A stretch of DNA of 64,000 nt, taken from contig NHNW01000041.1 in the NCBI GenBank assembly GCA_002786025.1, forward strand, positions 124,001 through 188,000. The letters run 5' to 3'. Source of the stretch: Zasmidium citrigriseum. Taxonomy: Eukaryota > Ascomycota > Dothideomycetes > Mycosphaerellales > Mycosphaerellaceae. Shown here piece by piece: positions 21,406-31,171 of the stretch (within the stretch, counting starts at the first letter, position 1; the number at the start of each line of letters is the position of its first letter). The position numbers and the translations under genes were made by a program. The notes below the pieces were generated by a model. It saw only the letters and a program-made list of their open reading frames with translations, had not been told where the DNA came from and made no database searches.

Positions 21406-22695
21406 ATGGCATCCAGCGCAGTCGCCTCGAAGCTCGGCCAGCTCGAGGCAACAGCAGCGACCCAACAGCGAACGGAGGAATACGACAACGTACTCCAGAG
21501 CATCATTTCCAAATCAGAGAACCAAGCAGAGAACCTTGTCGCCTACGTTCAGTCCATCACGTCAGACAACATCGGCGTCATCAATTCCAGACCACTGCTG
21601 TCCTCGTTTGTCGAGCGATTTCGCAACCTTTCCGACAACGATGTCAAGATCGAGGCTGGGTATGGCACTAAGACCTTCCCGCCTGCTCTGAATCAGCGCT
21701 GACTTACATCTCATAGCTCCCAAATAGTGCGACTACTCGCGCCCAAGGTGGTTTCCTTCGAGCAACAGGACACCGAGCTCAAGTTCATCCTTGCCGACGC
21801 CTACGAGAAAGACAACGACTTCATCAACTCAGCCAAGACTCTTCAGACCATCACCCTCGAGTCATCACAGCGCTCCATCAGCGACGATGAGAAAGCCAAG
21901 GTGTGGATGCGTATCTGCCGGTGCTACCTCGAGGACGAAGACCCTACCAATGCTCTCACATACCTCAACAAGATCAAGCAGATCTATTTCAACATCACCG
22001 ACCAGCCGACTCGCCTTCAGTTCCAGCTTTCGCAAGCCCGAATCAGTGATTCTCAACGCAGCTTCCTCGATGCCTCCGCGGCATACCTGTCGCTCTCCAA
22101 CGAGACTGTCATTGACGAGGAGGAGCGCTTGCAGGCACTCTCTGCCGCCATCACATGTGCCGTCTTAGCGCCAGCAGGACCACAGCGTGGCAAGCAGCTC
22201 GCCAAGCTGTACAAGGACGAGCGCAGCGTTGACACTCCCGAATTCGGCATCCTCGAGAAGATATTCCTCGATCGTCTACTCTCCCCATCCGAAGTGGCAA
22301 ATTTCGCCGACGGCCTCAAGGAGCACCAACTCGCTAAGACGTCTGACGGCAGCACAGTCCTCGATAAAGCCGTCCTCGAGCACAACCTCCTCGCCGTCTC
22401 TCGCATCTACGCCAATATCACTTTCCAGAACCTCGGAGCCCTGCTCGGCGTTGATCCCGACAAAGCTGAGATGTACGCTTCGACCATGGTGGAGAGCAAG
22501 CGTCTCTCGGGTTCCATCGACCAGATTGCTGGCATCATCTACTTCAATACGAAAGAAGGTGGACACAGCAACGTGCTGATGGATCTGAGAGCATGGGATG
22601 TGAATGTGCAGAATCTCGCTGAGGAAGTGGAGAAGGTGACGACTATTCTTCAGCGTGAGGAGCCGGCGTGGTTCGAGCAACATGTTTCTGCATAG
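21406..22695 (+). CDS. csn4: COP9 signalosome subunit 4
   Basis: Subunit of the CSN deneddylase, which removes Nedd8 from cullin-RING ligases. Model: join(21406..21659, 21717..22695), 410 aa; the 57-bp intron has a GTATGG donor and joins DVKIEAG to SQIVRLLAPKVVSFEQQD. The N-terminal two thirds is helical TPR-like (ILADAYEKDNDFINSAKTL; MRICRCYLEDEDPTNALTYL). The C-terminal PCI domain includes HNLLAVSRIYANITFQNLG and the winged-helix part AEMYASTMVESKRLSGSIDQ. The length fits the family. Other PCI proteins such as Rpn5 differ in the N-terminal helices, so CSN4 is the best call. Confidence 0.9.
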
Positions 22696-22849
22696 ATGAT
22701 ACGGTTGAGGCATAGCGACGGCGTTCCAAGGAGGCAGGGCAGACACGAAGGTATTAAGAGGGCATGAACCACGAGAGTAAGGGAGCTCTACATTGAAGTC
22801 GCTTCAGACACGTCCACCAAAATAACAACAGATCATCAAAATTCGTCCA

Positions 22850-23287
22850 TCACTGCTCAAGATACCCCATCAGCGTCACCACACTCCTCTCCAACGCATG
22901 CCAAAACCCCCAAAACGCCCTCTCCCTCACCACCTTCTCCTTACATCCCTCCCTAACAACCCCATCAATACACTCGCGATTAAACGCCTCATACAGCTCC
23001 ACGAAAGCTCTGGCATCTACACCCGCCCTGAACACCGGGAGTCTTGGAACATTGCTCTGGATTCTTCCATCGAGGTCGAAGGCTATGAGGTCTTCGATGA
23101 GTTGGTTTGCGAGTCGGGCGCCTTCGAGGAGGAGGCAGGGGAGCGGGAGGGGTGGGGTGTGGGTGTCGATGAGACCGGGGCGGAGGAGGAGGGTGTCGAG
23201 TTTGGGAGTGAAGGTTCTTATGCCGTTGAGGGAGGCGTGGAGGTGGGCTGTTGTTTGGGTGTTGATGGTTGGTCGTGTAACTGGCAT
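22850..23287 (-). CDS. Small hypothetical protein
   Basis: Open frame of 145 codons from a good ATG, without introns. The protein opens MPVTRPTINTQTTAHLHASL and has a Leu/Pro-rich middle, then a helical half (LANQLIEDLIAFDLDG; FVELYEAFNRECIDGV) ending in an aromatic segment, AFWGFWHALERSVVTLMGYL. The helical pattern and coherent hydrophobic periodicity favour a real protein. There are two cysteines, no signal peptide and no clear transmembrane helix. I recognise no family. It lies 154 bp from the end of CSN4 on the opposite strand. Confidence 0.5.
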   Translation of the reverse strand: MPVTRPTINTQTTAHLHASLNGIRTFTPKLDTLLLRPGLIDTHTPPLPLPCLLLEGARLANQLIEDLIAFDLDGRIQSNVPRLPVFRAGVDARAFVELYEAFNRECIDGVVREGCKEKVVRERAFWGFWHALERSVVTLMGYLEQ

Positions 23288-23927
23288 GGTTTATGTGGCT
23301 TTGGCGGTTATCTTCGCTTGGAGTACGGGTCTCTTGTAGGTCTCTTGTAATGGCTTGAGTTTGTCTGATTGTTGTGGGTGGTCTTCGGGCGGGGTTGGAG
23401 GTGTATGTAGTTTCTCTCGCGGTCGGAGACCTGTCTGTGTTGATAAGGGTTCTCGTGATACTGATCCTCGTGAGCCAGAAGTTTCAGGCCATGGTTCTGT
23501 GGTCAGTGAGATCTTAGGCGTTGTCAAAGAAAGGGCTTTCTGACGCCATCAGTTTGCTGAGACAGAGCTTGAGTCTTGAAGATCTCGTAAAGGCGATTGT
23601 TTGCTTGAGACAGGTGCGAACATCTTGCGCGATCGTACGCTGTTGTCTGAAGTTTCGCGGTCTTGGAGATCTGTAGCGAGCGTGAACATGTTTTGATACA
23701 TTCATTGACTCACCCGAGCCGCTCCATGGTCAGAGGGGGCCGATGGCACTTTTGACCTCAGTGTGCTCTTGATATAGGAAGCTGTTGTGTTGTGAGATCT
23801 CCACATCTTGGGTATTCCTCACGCATTTCATATGCATATTGTATGTTACAATTCGACCCCACGGTCGCACGCTCTCTTGTAACCCCCTCGTCCCTGATCC
23901 CATGCTTCCCGCATTTGCCCTGGTGCT
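23288..23927. other. Intergenic
   Basis: Upstream region of the 145-aa hypothetical gene and 3' flank of the complex I subunit gene. No gene is supported. Confidence 0.5.
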
Positions 23928-24287
23928 CTACTCCTTCGGTACGTAATTCTGTTGATCGAACAGATAACCCTTGACCTTCGCGTGCTTCAGCTGCTGGAGA
24001 TACCGATCTGCACAAAATTGTCAGTCCTACGTCTCTAAGTCGTTGTCCGATCATGTCTCACCCCTCAGGTGTCCGCACTTCTCCAAATGGTTTACGCCCT
24101 CGCGGTAGTAGCACTTGCCCATCTCCTCACGGATCAACCGCGCCATCATGCTCTGCACCCATTGCTCTCGGATAATAGAGTCCTGTGCGGCCTTGAGGGC
24201 CTTGTTGTCGTCGTAGTCTACGCCATCGAAGGTGGGTGGGACGGTCGGTTTGGCGGCTTTGAACGAGGCGGATTCTGGAGTCGGCAT
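23928..24287 (-). CDS. Complex I accessory subunit, NDUFB10-like (10-12 kDa)
   Basis: Accessory subunit of mitochondrial NADH:ubiquinone oxidoreductase. Model: complement(join(23928..24007, 24062..24287)), 101 aa. The 54-bp intron has GTGAGA and CAG ends plus a GACTGAC-type branch site, and the phase closes exactly onto a conserved second exon, DRYLQQLKHAKVKGYLFDQQ. Recognised by PTVPPTFDGVDYDDN, the helix IIREQWVQSMMARLIREEMG and CYYREGVNHLEKCGHLR, whose two spaced cysteines fit a CHCH-like disulphide. There is no cleavable presequence, as expected for an intermembrane-space-facing subunit. The first exon alone would look like a truncated 78-aa protein. Confidence 0.88.
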
Positions 24288-24448
24288 AGCTGCTGTGGCC
24301 GGTCGCCGCCGTGCAGTCTCGTGTGTATTTGAAGTCGGCGAGGAGGGAGATTTGGAGATCGTGGAGGGCGGGCGACAGGTCCAACGGCAGTAGATCGCAA
24401 GTCAAGAGGTGAAGTTGGAGCTTCGAGCCAAATCCGCTTACTCATCAG

Positions 24449-24907
24449 CTATTCGACGATTCGCGGCGTCTTTGGTGTTTGCGGCTCTTTGGCACTCTTC
24501 CTCTTGCTATCGCGGTCTTTTGTTCTTCGCCAACTGAATCGCTTCGTGCTCTTGCGCTTCTTCTCGTCCTTCTTCTCCTTCGACTTCTCTTCGCGCTCCT
24601 CCGCCTTCTTGCCCCAGTAGTCCTTTCCGCCGCCGCCGGGCAAGCCGTAGCTCACCTTCCACTGCCACTCGTCGAAACGCACCACATGGCTCTCGTCGAT
24701 CTCTCGCAATAACGTGTCGCGACGCTGCTGGCAGGAGGGGCACAATTGGTCGACTCGCCAGCTCTTGTACGGATGGGCCACGATCTCGCATGTGCTCGAC
24801 CATTGCGAGCTGGGGTCTATGGACGCGTTCCGGCATTCGACGAGAGGTTTGGGGCAGAAGACGCTGTGGCCGCAGGTCGCATAGATGATGCGACGGTGGC
24901 AGCACAT
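24449..24907 (-). CDS. Cys-rich, Lys-rich small fungal protein (probable zinc binding)
   Basis: Single exon, 152 aa. The start ATG at 24907 (MCCHRRIIYATCGHSVFC) is preferred; the frame is open further upstream but only from a GTG. The first half has regularly spaced Cys/His (CCH, CGH, C, C, C, then LCPSC followed by RRDTLL), consistent with one or two bound zinc ions. It then gives WQWKVSYGLPGGGGKDYWG and a highly charged Lys/Arg/Glu tail with SWRRTKDRDSKRK and a TPKTP end. Short proteins of this layout are common in ascomycetes and mostly uncharacterised. I do not assign a function; nuclear location is plausible from the basic tail. Confidence 0.65.
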   Translation of the reverse strand: MCCHRRIIYATCGHSVFCPKPLVECRNASIDPSSQWSSTCEIVAHPYKSWRVDQLCPSCQQRRDTLLREIDESHVVRFDEWQWKVSYGLPGGGGKDYWGKKAEEREEKSKEKKDEKKRKSTKRFSWRRTKDRDSKRKSAKEPQTPKTPRIVE

Positions 24908-25480
24908 GATATGAAGGCATTGGAGCTGTGGGCTACGTTCGAAAGATCTACTGCCATATCGACCTATGTACTTGAGAAGTTCCGCTTTGGGGCTCTTTAT
25001 CACATCGATCTACTCTCTTTTTCTTTGTTGGCAACACGGTAGATTCTTTATCATTGTTCCATTCCGCGCGGCAAATACGCTCGATCCGAGCAAGATATTG
25101 TTCATGGTCAGGCGAGGCTCGTTGGGTTGGATGGCCAAGATCCGCTGCTTCCAAGCATATGCCGTAGACGACTCGCATTGAGGAAGTCTCTCCCATATCG
25201 AATCAGGCACGGGAAGAAGACATGTGCACTCCATGACGTGAAAATGAACGATCTCTTTTCTGTCCTACCTCGCAAGAGATACAGCAATTTGTGTCCATGC
25301 TCTAGCCGTAGTATGCCGAAGGACCAGTCAACGAACTTCAACCCTCGTATTCCTTCAAGTCTCATACACTTCATCATCACAAACCCGACTTCAACAGGCG
25401 AAGAGCAAAGACCTGCACAGTGCACGAGCTCATCGTTGACATTGATCGAAATGTCATGACCTCGAGGACCGCTCTGGACG
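24908..25480. other. Divergent intergenic region
   Basis: This lies between the start codons of the Cys-rich gene (-) and the SET gene (+). Minus-strand open frames in it lack a convincing start and partly run antisense to the SET gene, so I treat the stretch as promoter. Confidence 0.4.
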
Positions 25481-26590
25481 ATGACTCCAAATTGCCAGTC
25501 TCTGGCCGCCACGCAATGGCTATCTGGACTTCCTCGAGCATCGAATATCTTGCTGCCTTCCACAGTTGAAGTACAATCTTCAGGGGAGGGACGTGGTCTG
25601 GGCCTCTTTGCTGCACGCAATGTCCCAGCGTTCTCCCAAATTCTCTCAGATGGGCCTTTGATCCTCATGAAGCCGGGTGACGATTTGCCAGAGCTCTACC
25701 AGCAATTCAAAGGCCTCAATCAAGACGATCAGAAGATCTACCTGGGCCTTATCTACCATGAGAACCCAGCTCGAAATGCCTTGCTCAAGGACAAGCTGTT
25801 ACAGCGAGGATTCGGAGAAGAAGGCTTGGAAGAAATGGCCAAGGTTGCTGGAATCATGCAGACAAATGCATTCAACGTTGATTTGCAAGATGGCCAGGGC
25901 TCATGCCATCGCGCCCTATTCTCGAACATCGCAAGAATCAATCATTCTTGTGCACCCAATGCGCATGTGTGCTTCTACCCACCAAGCGAAGCAAGCCCCA
26001 GAGGTCGAATGATCATTCACACATTAAGACCGCTGGCTCGCGGCGAGGAAGTCCTCATCTCCTACTTCAGCATCCTGTTGCCTCGATCAGAACGACAAGA
26101 GAAGGCAAAGAAATGGGGCTTCGAATGCAATTGCGTCGTCTGCGACGAGAACTCGCAAGTCCATCAAACATTCGAGAGGCAACGCAGAGACATCAGAAAT
26201 TTCAAGTTCAGACAAGCAACCGCTATGTCAAGCGCCACCTCATCACCAAAGTCTATGAACAGCTTGATCGACAAGGGGCGTTCGATACTAGTCGAGGCAC
26301 ACGACTGTCCAGAGTTGTTCCCTGCGGTGCCGGAGCTATACGAAGGCCTCGCCTCACTGCAGGCCAAGGCCTTGCAAGGTCGGAAGAACGAATCGAAGAG
26401 GCAAGCTTTGCTAGACGATCTTGAGGCTTCGTTGATTTGGGAGGCTAAGATTACTGGGAAAGACAGTCCAGCGACGCAGAGACGGCTGCGGACACTTGCT
26501 GAATCCACAGGCAAGAGGGACAAGAAGACTTGGCCGTATGTCGACTTTGATGAAAGCGGGAGCTACGTTGTTGTATGGCCAGGGGCCTGA
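25481..26590 (+). CDS. SET-domain protein, SMYD-like without MYND finger
   Basis: Single exon, 369 aa. A split SET domain runs from EVQSSGEGRGLGLFAARNV (near residue 30) through NHSCAPNAHVCF (near residue 153) to GEEVLISYF (near residue 188). The NHSC.PN and GEE.LISY motifs, which form the SAM pocket and lysine channel, are intact. A post-SET-like zinc site, ECNCVVCDE, follows near residue 216, then a helical C-terminal region. There is no MYND zinc finger in the insert, unlike animal SMYD proteins; the insert is a short helix (QFKGLNQDDQKIYLGLIY). The protein is probably a lysine methyltransferase with an unknown target. Confidence 0.85.
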   Translation: MTPNCQSLAATQWLSGLPRASNILLPSTVEVQSSGEGRGLGLFAARNVPAFSQILSDGPLILMKPGDDLPELYQQFKGLNQDDQKIYLGLIYHENPARNALLKDKLLQRGFGEEGLEEMAKVAGIMQTNAFNVDLQDGQGSCHRALFSNIARINHSCAPNAHVCFYPPSEASPRGRMIIHTLRPLARGEEVLISYFSILLPRSERQEKAKKWGFECNCVVCDENSQVHQTFERQRRDIRNFKFRQATAMSSATSSPKSMNSLIDKGRSILVEAHDCPELFPAVPELYEGLASLQAKALQGRKNESKRQALLDDLEASLIWEAKITGKDSPATQRRLRTLAESTGKRDKKTWPYVDFDESGSYVVVWPGA

Positions 26591-26997
26591 CGATCTATGT
26601 TCAAGGTCTTCGGAGTACGCGAATCGATGCGGAAGGGGGAAAGAAACGAGGTCGGAGGGATGATCGAAGGAGAGCGGCCGAAGACGACTGAGAATCCAAT
26701 CCTTTCTGCTATCGAGTTTTCCATCCCAATACCGGACTCAATGTCGATGGAGGCAGCGCCTGCGCTTCCCTTCATTCACGCTGGCTCTTCGCACCTCATG
26801 TGAACAGCAGTCGTCTCTATTCTCTGGCCAAACCGGAAGCGATCGTCTGCATTACGCCCATGTCGTCCGATTAGCCTTCTGCACTTCCACAGCGAACCTC
26901 CCCACTCTGACGGATGCCCGCTCTCTAGGATTGCTCCATCGTTGCCACTTGATTTCAGGATACAGGACTTCTCGTTTGGAAAACATGCAAGCTTGTA
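26591..26997. other. Convergent intergenic region
   Basis: 3' flanks of the SET gene (+) and the DUF4267 gene (-). No gene is supported. Confidence 0.5.
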
Positions 26998-27387
26998 TCA
27001 AAGTCCGGCAACAAACACAAGACCAAGCAATCCCACAACCGGGCCATATCCCCAATGATTCATCTCCCCTTGCCCGGCGATAGTCTTGCAAACCCATCCA
27101 TCGACCCCGGCGCAGCCTCCAACCCCAAGCAAGATCCAGCCGAGTGCAGTAGGAGATCCCAGCAAGGCCGTGGCGAAAATTGCGACGCCCATGAAAATAT
27201 CTCGGACCCCATAGACCAGCAGCAAGGCATTGACGATATTCTTCTGGTCCTGCAGCAGAGGATAGGGAAGCTCGAAGAAGGACAGAGCAGATTCTGGGTT
27301 GATCATTGCGTTGACGCCGAATCCGATGCAGATTGTTGCGAAGAAGTACGCGGCGAGGCGTGAGGCGGGGGATGTTGAGATGGGCAT
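26998..27387 (-). CDS. DUF4267-like four-helix membrane protein
   Basis: Single exon, 129 aa from the ATG at 27387 (MPISTSPASRLAAYFFATIC). The frame continues upstream only to a TTG. Four hydrophobic segments are visible: LAAYFFATICIGFGVNAMI, IVNALLLVYGVRDIFMGVAI, ALGWILLGVGGCAGVDG and WGYGPVVGLLGLVFVAGL. The Gly-rich helices, the GVRD motif between helices and the polar D.WVCK..G loop are what I associate with fungal DUF4267 integral membrane proteins. The function is unknown in this family. The short C-terminus ends directly in the last helix. Confidence 0.75.
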   Translation of the reverse strand: MPISTSPASRLAAYFFATICIGFGVNAMINPESALSFFELPYPLLQDQKNIVNALLLVYGVRDIFMGVAIFATALLGSPTALGWILLGVGGCAGVDGWVCKTIAGQGEMNHWGYGPVVGLLGLVFVAGL

Positions 27388-28075
27388 ATTGAACTGTTCG
27401 ATTGGTCTGGTAATGTCTCGATGTTGTTGGGCAATCAACAGAGGAAGGACGTTTGTTTATATACTCCAGCTCTTCCCCGCCTAGCAGTTGCCTAGCGCCC
27501 AGACATTCCTTCGTCCCCTTTCCAGCCTCCCTATTTCCGCTGACCAGCTTCGACTTCGAACCTTCGCACACGGTACATCGGTTTCACCTATCCCCGAAAA
27601 TGCCATGACGAACAAGACCAAATTAGCATGCTGTGCCACATGGATTAAATGATGGCCAGCTCCCACGTGGAACATCATCTGTTTCTTTGTCCTCGATACG
27701 GCTGGAACCTGGATGAGGTCTGAGCCAGAATCCGTCTTCAGCTGCGCTGTCTTCTTTGTCTGGTATGATGATACTGAGGCTGTCTTTCATGGGTTGAGTG
27801 ACTGGAACAATTTTCGAATTTCTTCAATACTCTTGTGCTCGCACGTCGAGTTCACGAGCTATTTCCCTTTTCTTCACACTTTCAGCGTCTTCTGATCATT
27901 CATACTTCCAGCGTCTTCTGGTTTCCATTGGTTTTCTTTCGAAGAAGCTGGTCTTCTAGCCACTCCTTACAGATTCCTTCCAGGAGACTTTTGAATACTC
28001 CACAGAATCAACTCGCATTGCAAGAATCAACCACCACACCGACAAGAAAGAAGCAGAATAACACATCATATCGAT
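27388..28075. other. Divergent intergenic region
   Basis: Promoter space between the DUF4267 gene (-) and the one-TM protein gene (+). It contains CCCACGTGG near 27663 and a pyrimidine-rich leader before 28076. No gene is supported. Confidence 0.45.
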
Positions 28076-28531
28076 ATGGCTACCAGTCCGGGCAATCCAG
28101 CTGTGACTGGAGTAAAAGTGGAAGCAGGCATCAAACTCGACAAGACGATGATCATCTGGCTCTCTGTGATCACGGCCTTGGCCACAATCGGAATCATCAT
28201 TGCCTTCGTCGTGTTGGGAAGGAGGTTTTGCTGCGCAAGCAAGAAGCGCAAGGGCAAGGAGACGTATCTGGACAACCGGAATGTCTTTGAGGCGTGGAAT
28301 GGGGAGACGCCGCTGCATCCCCAGCCGGAAATGGCATGTTCGAACTCTCGGATAAAAGCAAATGGCCGAGATGAAGAGAGTTTGTGGGAGATCACAATAC
28401 CTCCTGTCGTTGTTGTTGATCAGGCGCCTCCATTGTCGCCTCGAGGCGTGGATAGACGGTATCGCCAGGATCGGTTCTCCACGTGGAATAGGACGATGAG
28501 GAATAGTGTTTATGGACAGCAGAGGATATGA
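28076..28531 (+). CDS. Single-pass membrane protein, hypothetical
   Basis: Single exon, 151 aa. A short N-terminal region (about 25 residues) is followed by one strong membrane segment, MIIWLSVITALATIGIIIAF, then the basic/Cys block RRFCCASKKRKGK. The orientation is therefore probably N-out/C-in, with possible palmitoylation at the paired cysteines. The 95-residue tail is hydrophilic with a hydrophobic patch, ITIPPVVVVDQAPPLSP. There is no signal peptide and no family I recognise. The long 5' leader and clean ATG support a real gene. A membrane-anchored adaptor or sensor tail is only a guess from topology. Confidence 0.6.
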   Translation: MATSPGNPAVTGVKVEAGIKLDKTMIIWLSVITALATIGIIIAFVVLGRRFCCASKKRKGKETYLDNRNVFEAWNGETPLHPQPEMACSNSRIKANGRDEESLWEITIPPVVVVDQAPPLSPRGVDRRYRQDRFSTWNRTMRNSVYGQQRI

Positions 28532-29312
28532 TGAGATAGCCCAGACAAGTCATGGACTTCATGCCATACAACTAATCAATTTTCATCTTGTCCATGTGAA
28601 TAATGGTGAAGGTATGAGTGAATGGGGCGTCGTGATCCCCGCTGGCTTGGCAAGGAGCGCTCATGCATCACCAGCTGCGCTTCAAAGTTCGACAAAGACG
28701 CCTCAAAGAGACTTCGATACTTCGCACTCCACCAACTTCTCCCCATCCCCAACCTCCTCCGCCTCACTTCCATCCCCACCTGCACCCGCCTGTTTTCTGC
28801 GAGCGCTGCCGGCGTGTGCGACTCCATCTTCACCGCGGGCTTTGTCTGGCTTGTCACCGCCTGACGTAGCCCTGCCTCCTCCGACTCCAAGCAGCGCCGG
28901 AGCTCCAACCGCACCTCACGACACCCACGCCCACCACCTGCAGCGCCTCCGACACCTACCGAGTCATCACCCACCTTCCGCCCTGGCCGAGTGCACCGCT
29001 GCCAGCTGTTACGAGACCGCGAAGCAAGGGTACCAGGGCAGGCGCTCCGGATTTGGGCGACATTAGAGAGGCAGCGACAGTTCTGCGAAAAGACGTCGGA
29101 CACTGCACCATTCGAGGGAAGTCTGCGGACGGAAGCAATAGCCTGGGAAGATGGTGGAAGCTGCGGAAGGCGCTCCGCAGCCAACGTGGAAGTTCACACA
29201 GTAAGTCGCTCTTCTTTTCAAGCGGGCACGTGTGCACATTCTTTATCTTCATGAACCACACACTGCGGCAGCGAACGACGGATTGACGGCACGCGGACAT
29301 TGATGCGGCAGC
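28532..29312. other. Unresolved GC-rich stretch upstream of the PP2A B gene
   Basis: Several open frames overlap on both strands. The + frame 28663-28869 carries a zinc-ribbon-like CERC...CLACH pattern, and a perfect GTAAGT donor sits at 29201. I could not build one coherent model. It may hold an intron-containing gene, or a 5' leader of the next gene. Confidence 0.35.
28663..28869 (+). CDS. Possible zinc-ribbon fragment (uncertain)
   Basis: Open frame of 68 codons from an ATG. A basic start is followed by a Pro/His-rich stretch and then FCERCRRVRLHLHRGLCLAC, where two C-x2-C pairs 11 residues apart would fit a zinc site. It stops right after. It could be the first exon of a larger gene continuing in another frame through 29200, where a GTAAGT donor lies, or chance in GC-rich DNA. 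Confidence 0.25.
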   Translation: MHHQLRFKVRQRRLKETSILRTPPTSPHPQPPPPHFHPHLHPPVFCERCRRVRLHLHRGLCLACHRLT

Positions 29313-31171
29313 ATGCTCGCGGGATTGAGAGCGGCACTCTCGGAGCGCACCAACCGCGCGGCTGGGAGAGGTGATGGGAACAATGGGACAGCCCCAGAGA
29401 GTGAAGACTCTCTTCCTGATGCTGTTGAGGATTCGGCAGCCGATGAGGAAAGCTGCAACGATGTCCATGTATCCCGTGAAGGCCTACCCAGCCAGGGCAG
29501 GCCACTGTCGCCGTCCGCGACCTCCAATACCTCATCTGCATCTGCTGGGGTCGAAGACAGATCCGCCCAACCATCATGGCACTTCACTCAGTTCGCAATG
29601 ACCTTCCAGAACTCTCTACATCGAAAGATCTAGTATTTGTAGAAACATGACGAGCTAACAGAGACTCTGCAGATGCTTTGGCGATAAGGGAGATGTAGAA
29701 GACATTACAGAGGCCGACATAATATCCACTGTCGAGTTCGATCAAACCGGCAACTATCTCGCTACGGGCGACAAAGGCGGCCGAGTAGTTCTCTTCGAGC
29801 GTAACGAGACGAAGAAGACCTGCGAGTACAAATTCCACACCGAGTTCCAATCACACGAGCCCGAGTTCGACTACCTGAAATCGTTGGAGATAGAAGAGAA
29901 GATCAACAAGATAAAGTGGTGCAGGCGACAAAATGCCTCTCACTATCTGCTGTCGACCAACGATAAGACTATCAAGCTGTGGAAGGTGTTTGAGAAATCT
30001 CTCAAGGTTGTGGCAGAGAACAATCTCTCATCAGAGCTCACACCTGCAGGCACTGGAAACGCAAATGGAGGTGGTCCAGTCCGGTATCCCAACCACCATT
30101 TCCGCAGCGTAGCGGACCTCAAGTTCCCGCGAATGACCCACCACGACACTGTCGTAGCAGCAGTGCCGCGGAGAGTCTATGCCAATGCCCATGCGTACCA
30201 CATCAACAGCATTTCGGTCAACTCTGACGGCGAGACCTTCATAAGCTCAGACGACTTGCGGATAAACTTGTGGAATCTCAATATCCAGGATCAGAGCTTC
30301 AACATCGTCGACATCAAGCCAGCGAACATGGAGGAGCTGACCGAGGTGATCACGGCTGCAGAGTTCCACCCCATCAGCTGCAACTGGTTTATGTATGCCT
30401 CGAGCAAAGGCACCATAAAGCTAGCCGATATGCGTCAGAGGGCGCTGTGTGACGAGCATGCAAAGCGTGAGTATCGGTGATGTGTATGGCGTTGATCATT
30501 TGCTGACAACACTGCAGAGTTCGAGCAAGAAGAAGATCCTGCTTCCCGCTCTTTCTTCTCCGAAATCATCTCGTCCATCTCAGACGTTCGCTTTTCCTAC
30601 GATGGCAGGTACATCCTCTCTCGAGACTACCTGACTGTCAAGATCTGGGATGTGAACATGGAGCGGCAGCCCGTGAAGACCATTCCGATCCACGAGCATC
30701 TCCGGCCACGACTGTGCGACACCTACGAGAACGACAGCATTTTTGACAAGTTCGAGGTTGTCTTCTCAGGCGATGCGAAGAACGTCATGACCGGCTCTTA
30801 CAACAACAACTTCATGATCTACCCGTCGGAGGAAGGCAAGGATATCGAGGTTGTTCTGCAAGCTGACAAGAGCGCCTTCAAGGCGAAGAAGGTGGGAATC
30901 CCAACGCCTATGAACAATGCCACAAGCCCTGGCGGTGGAAAGGACGGCAAGAAGAGCAGCCGTGCAAGCAGTCCTGCTGGCGGTGCGCAGCGCATGAGGA
31001 AGGAGACCGATGCCGACCAGATCGACTTTAACAAGAAGATTCTACACATGAGCTGGCACCCGCAAGAAGACAGCATTGCTATTGCGGCCACGAACAATGT
31101 AAGTTTGACACAACGGAGTGTTACCAACAGCACTGACCTTTTCAAAGCTCTTCGTTTTCTCTGCATTGTAA
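29313..31171 (+). CDS. cdc55: PP2A regulatory subunit B (B55/Cdc55 family)
   Basis: WD40 propeller that directs protein phosphatase 2A to substrates in mitosis, morphogenesis and stress. Model: join(29313..29590, 29673..30466, 30518..31098, 31148..31171), 558 aa. All phases close. The junctions give [40 protein letters not shown] and AATNN/LFVFSAL, the last being the family's exact C-terminus from an eight-codon final exon. The body matches the family very strongly ([40 protein letters not shown]). Oddities: an N-terminal extension of about 88 acidic/Ser-rich residues before SWHFTQ, an in-frame stop just upstream at 29301, and a GTTCGC donor for intron 1. A Gly/Ser-rich loop insert lies near the end. 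Confidence 0.93.

Noticed and set aside
25108..25668. 186-codon minus-strand frame
   Set aside because: It begins antisense inside the SET gene, whose motifs are certain, and no family is recognisable.
28576..29184. 202-codon minus-strand frame
   Set aside because: It starts at TTG, and its composition looks like the shadow of GC-rich + strand sequence.
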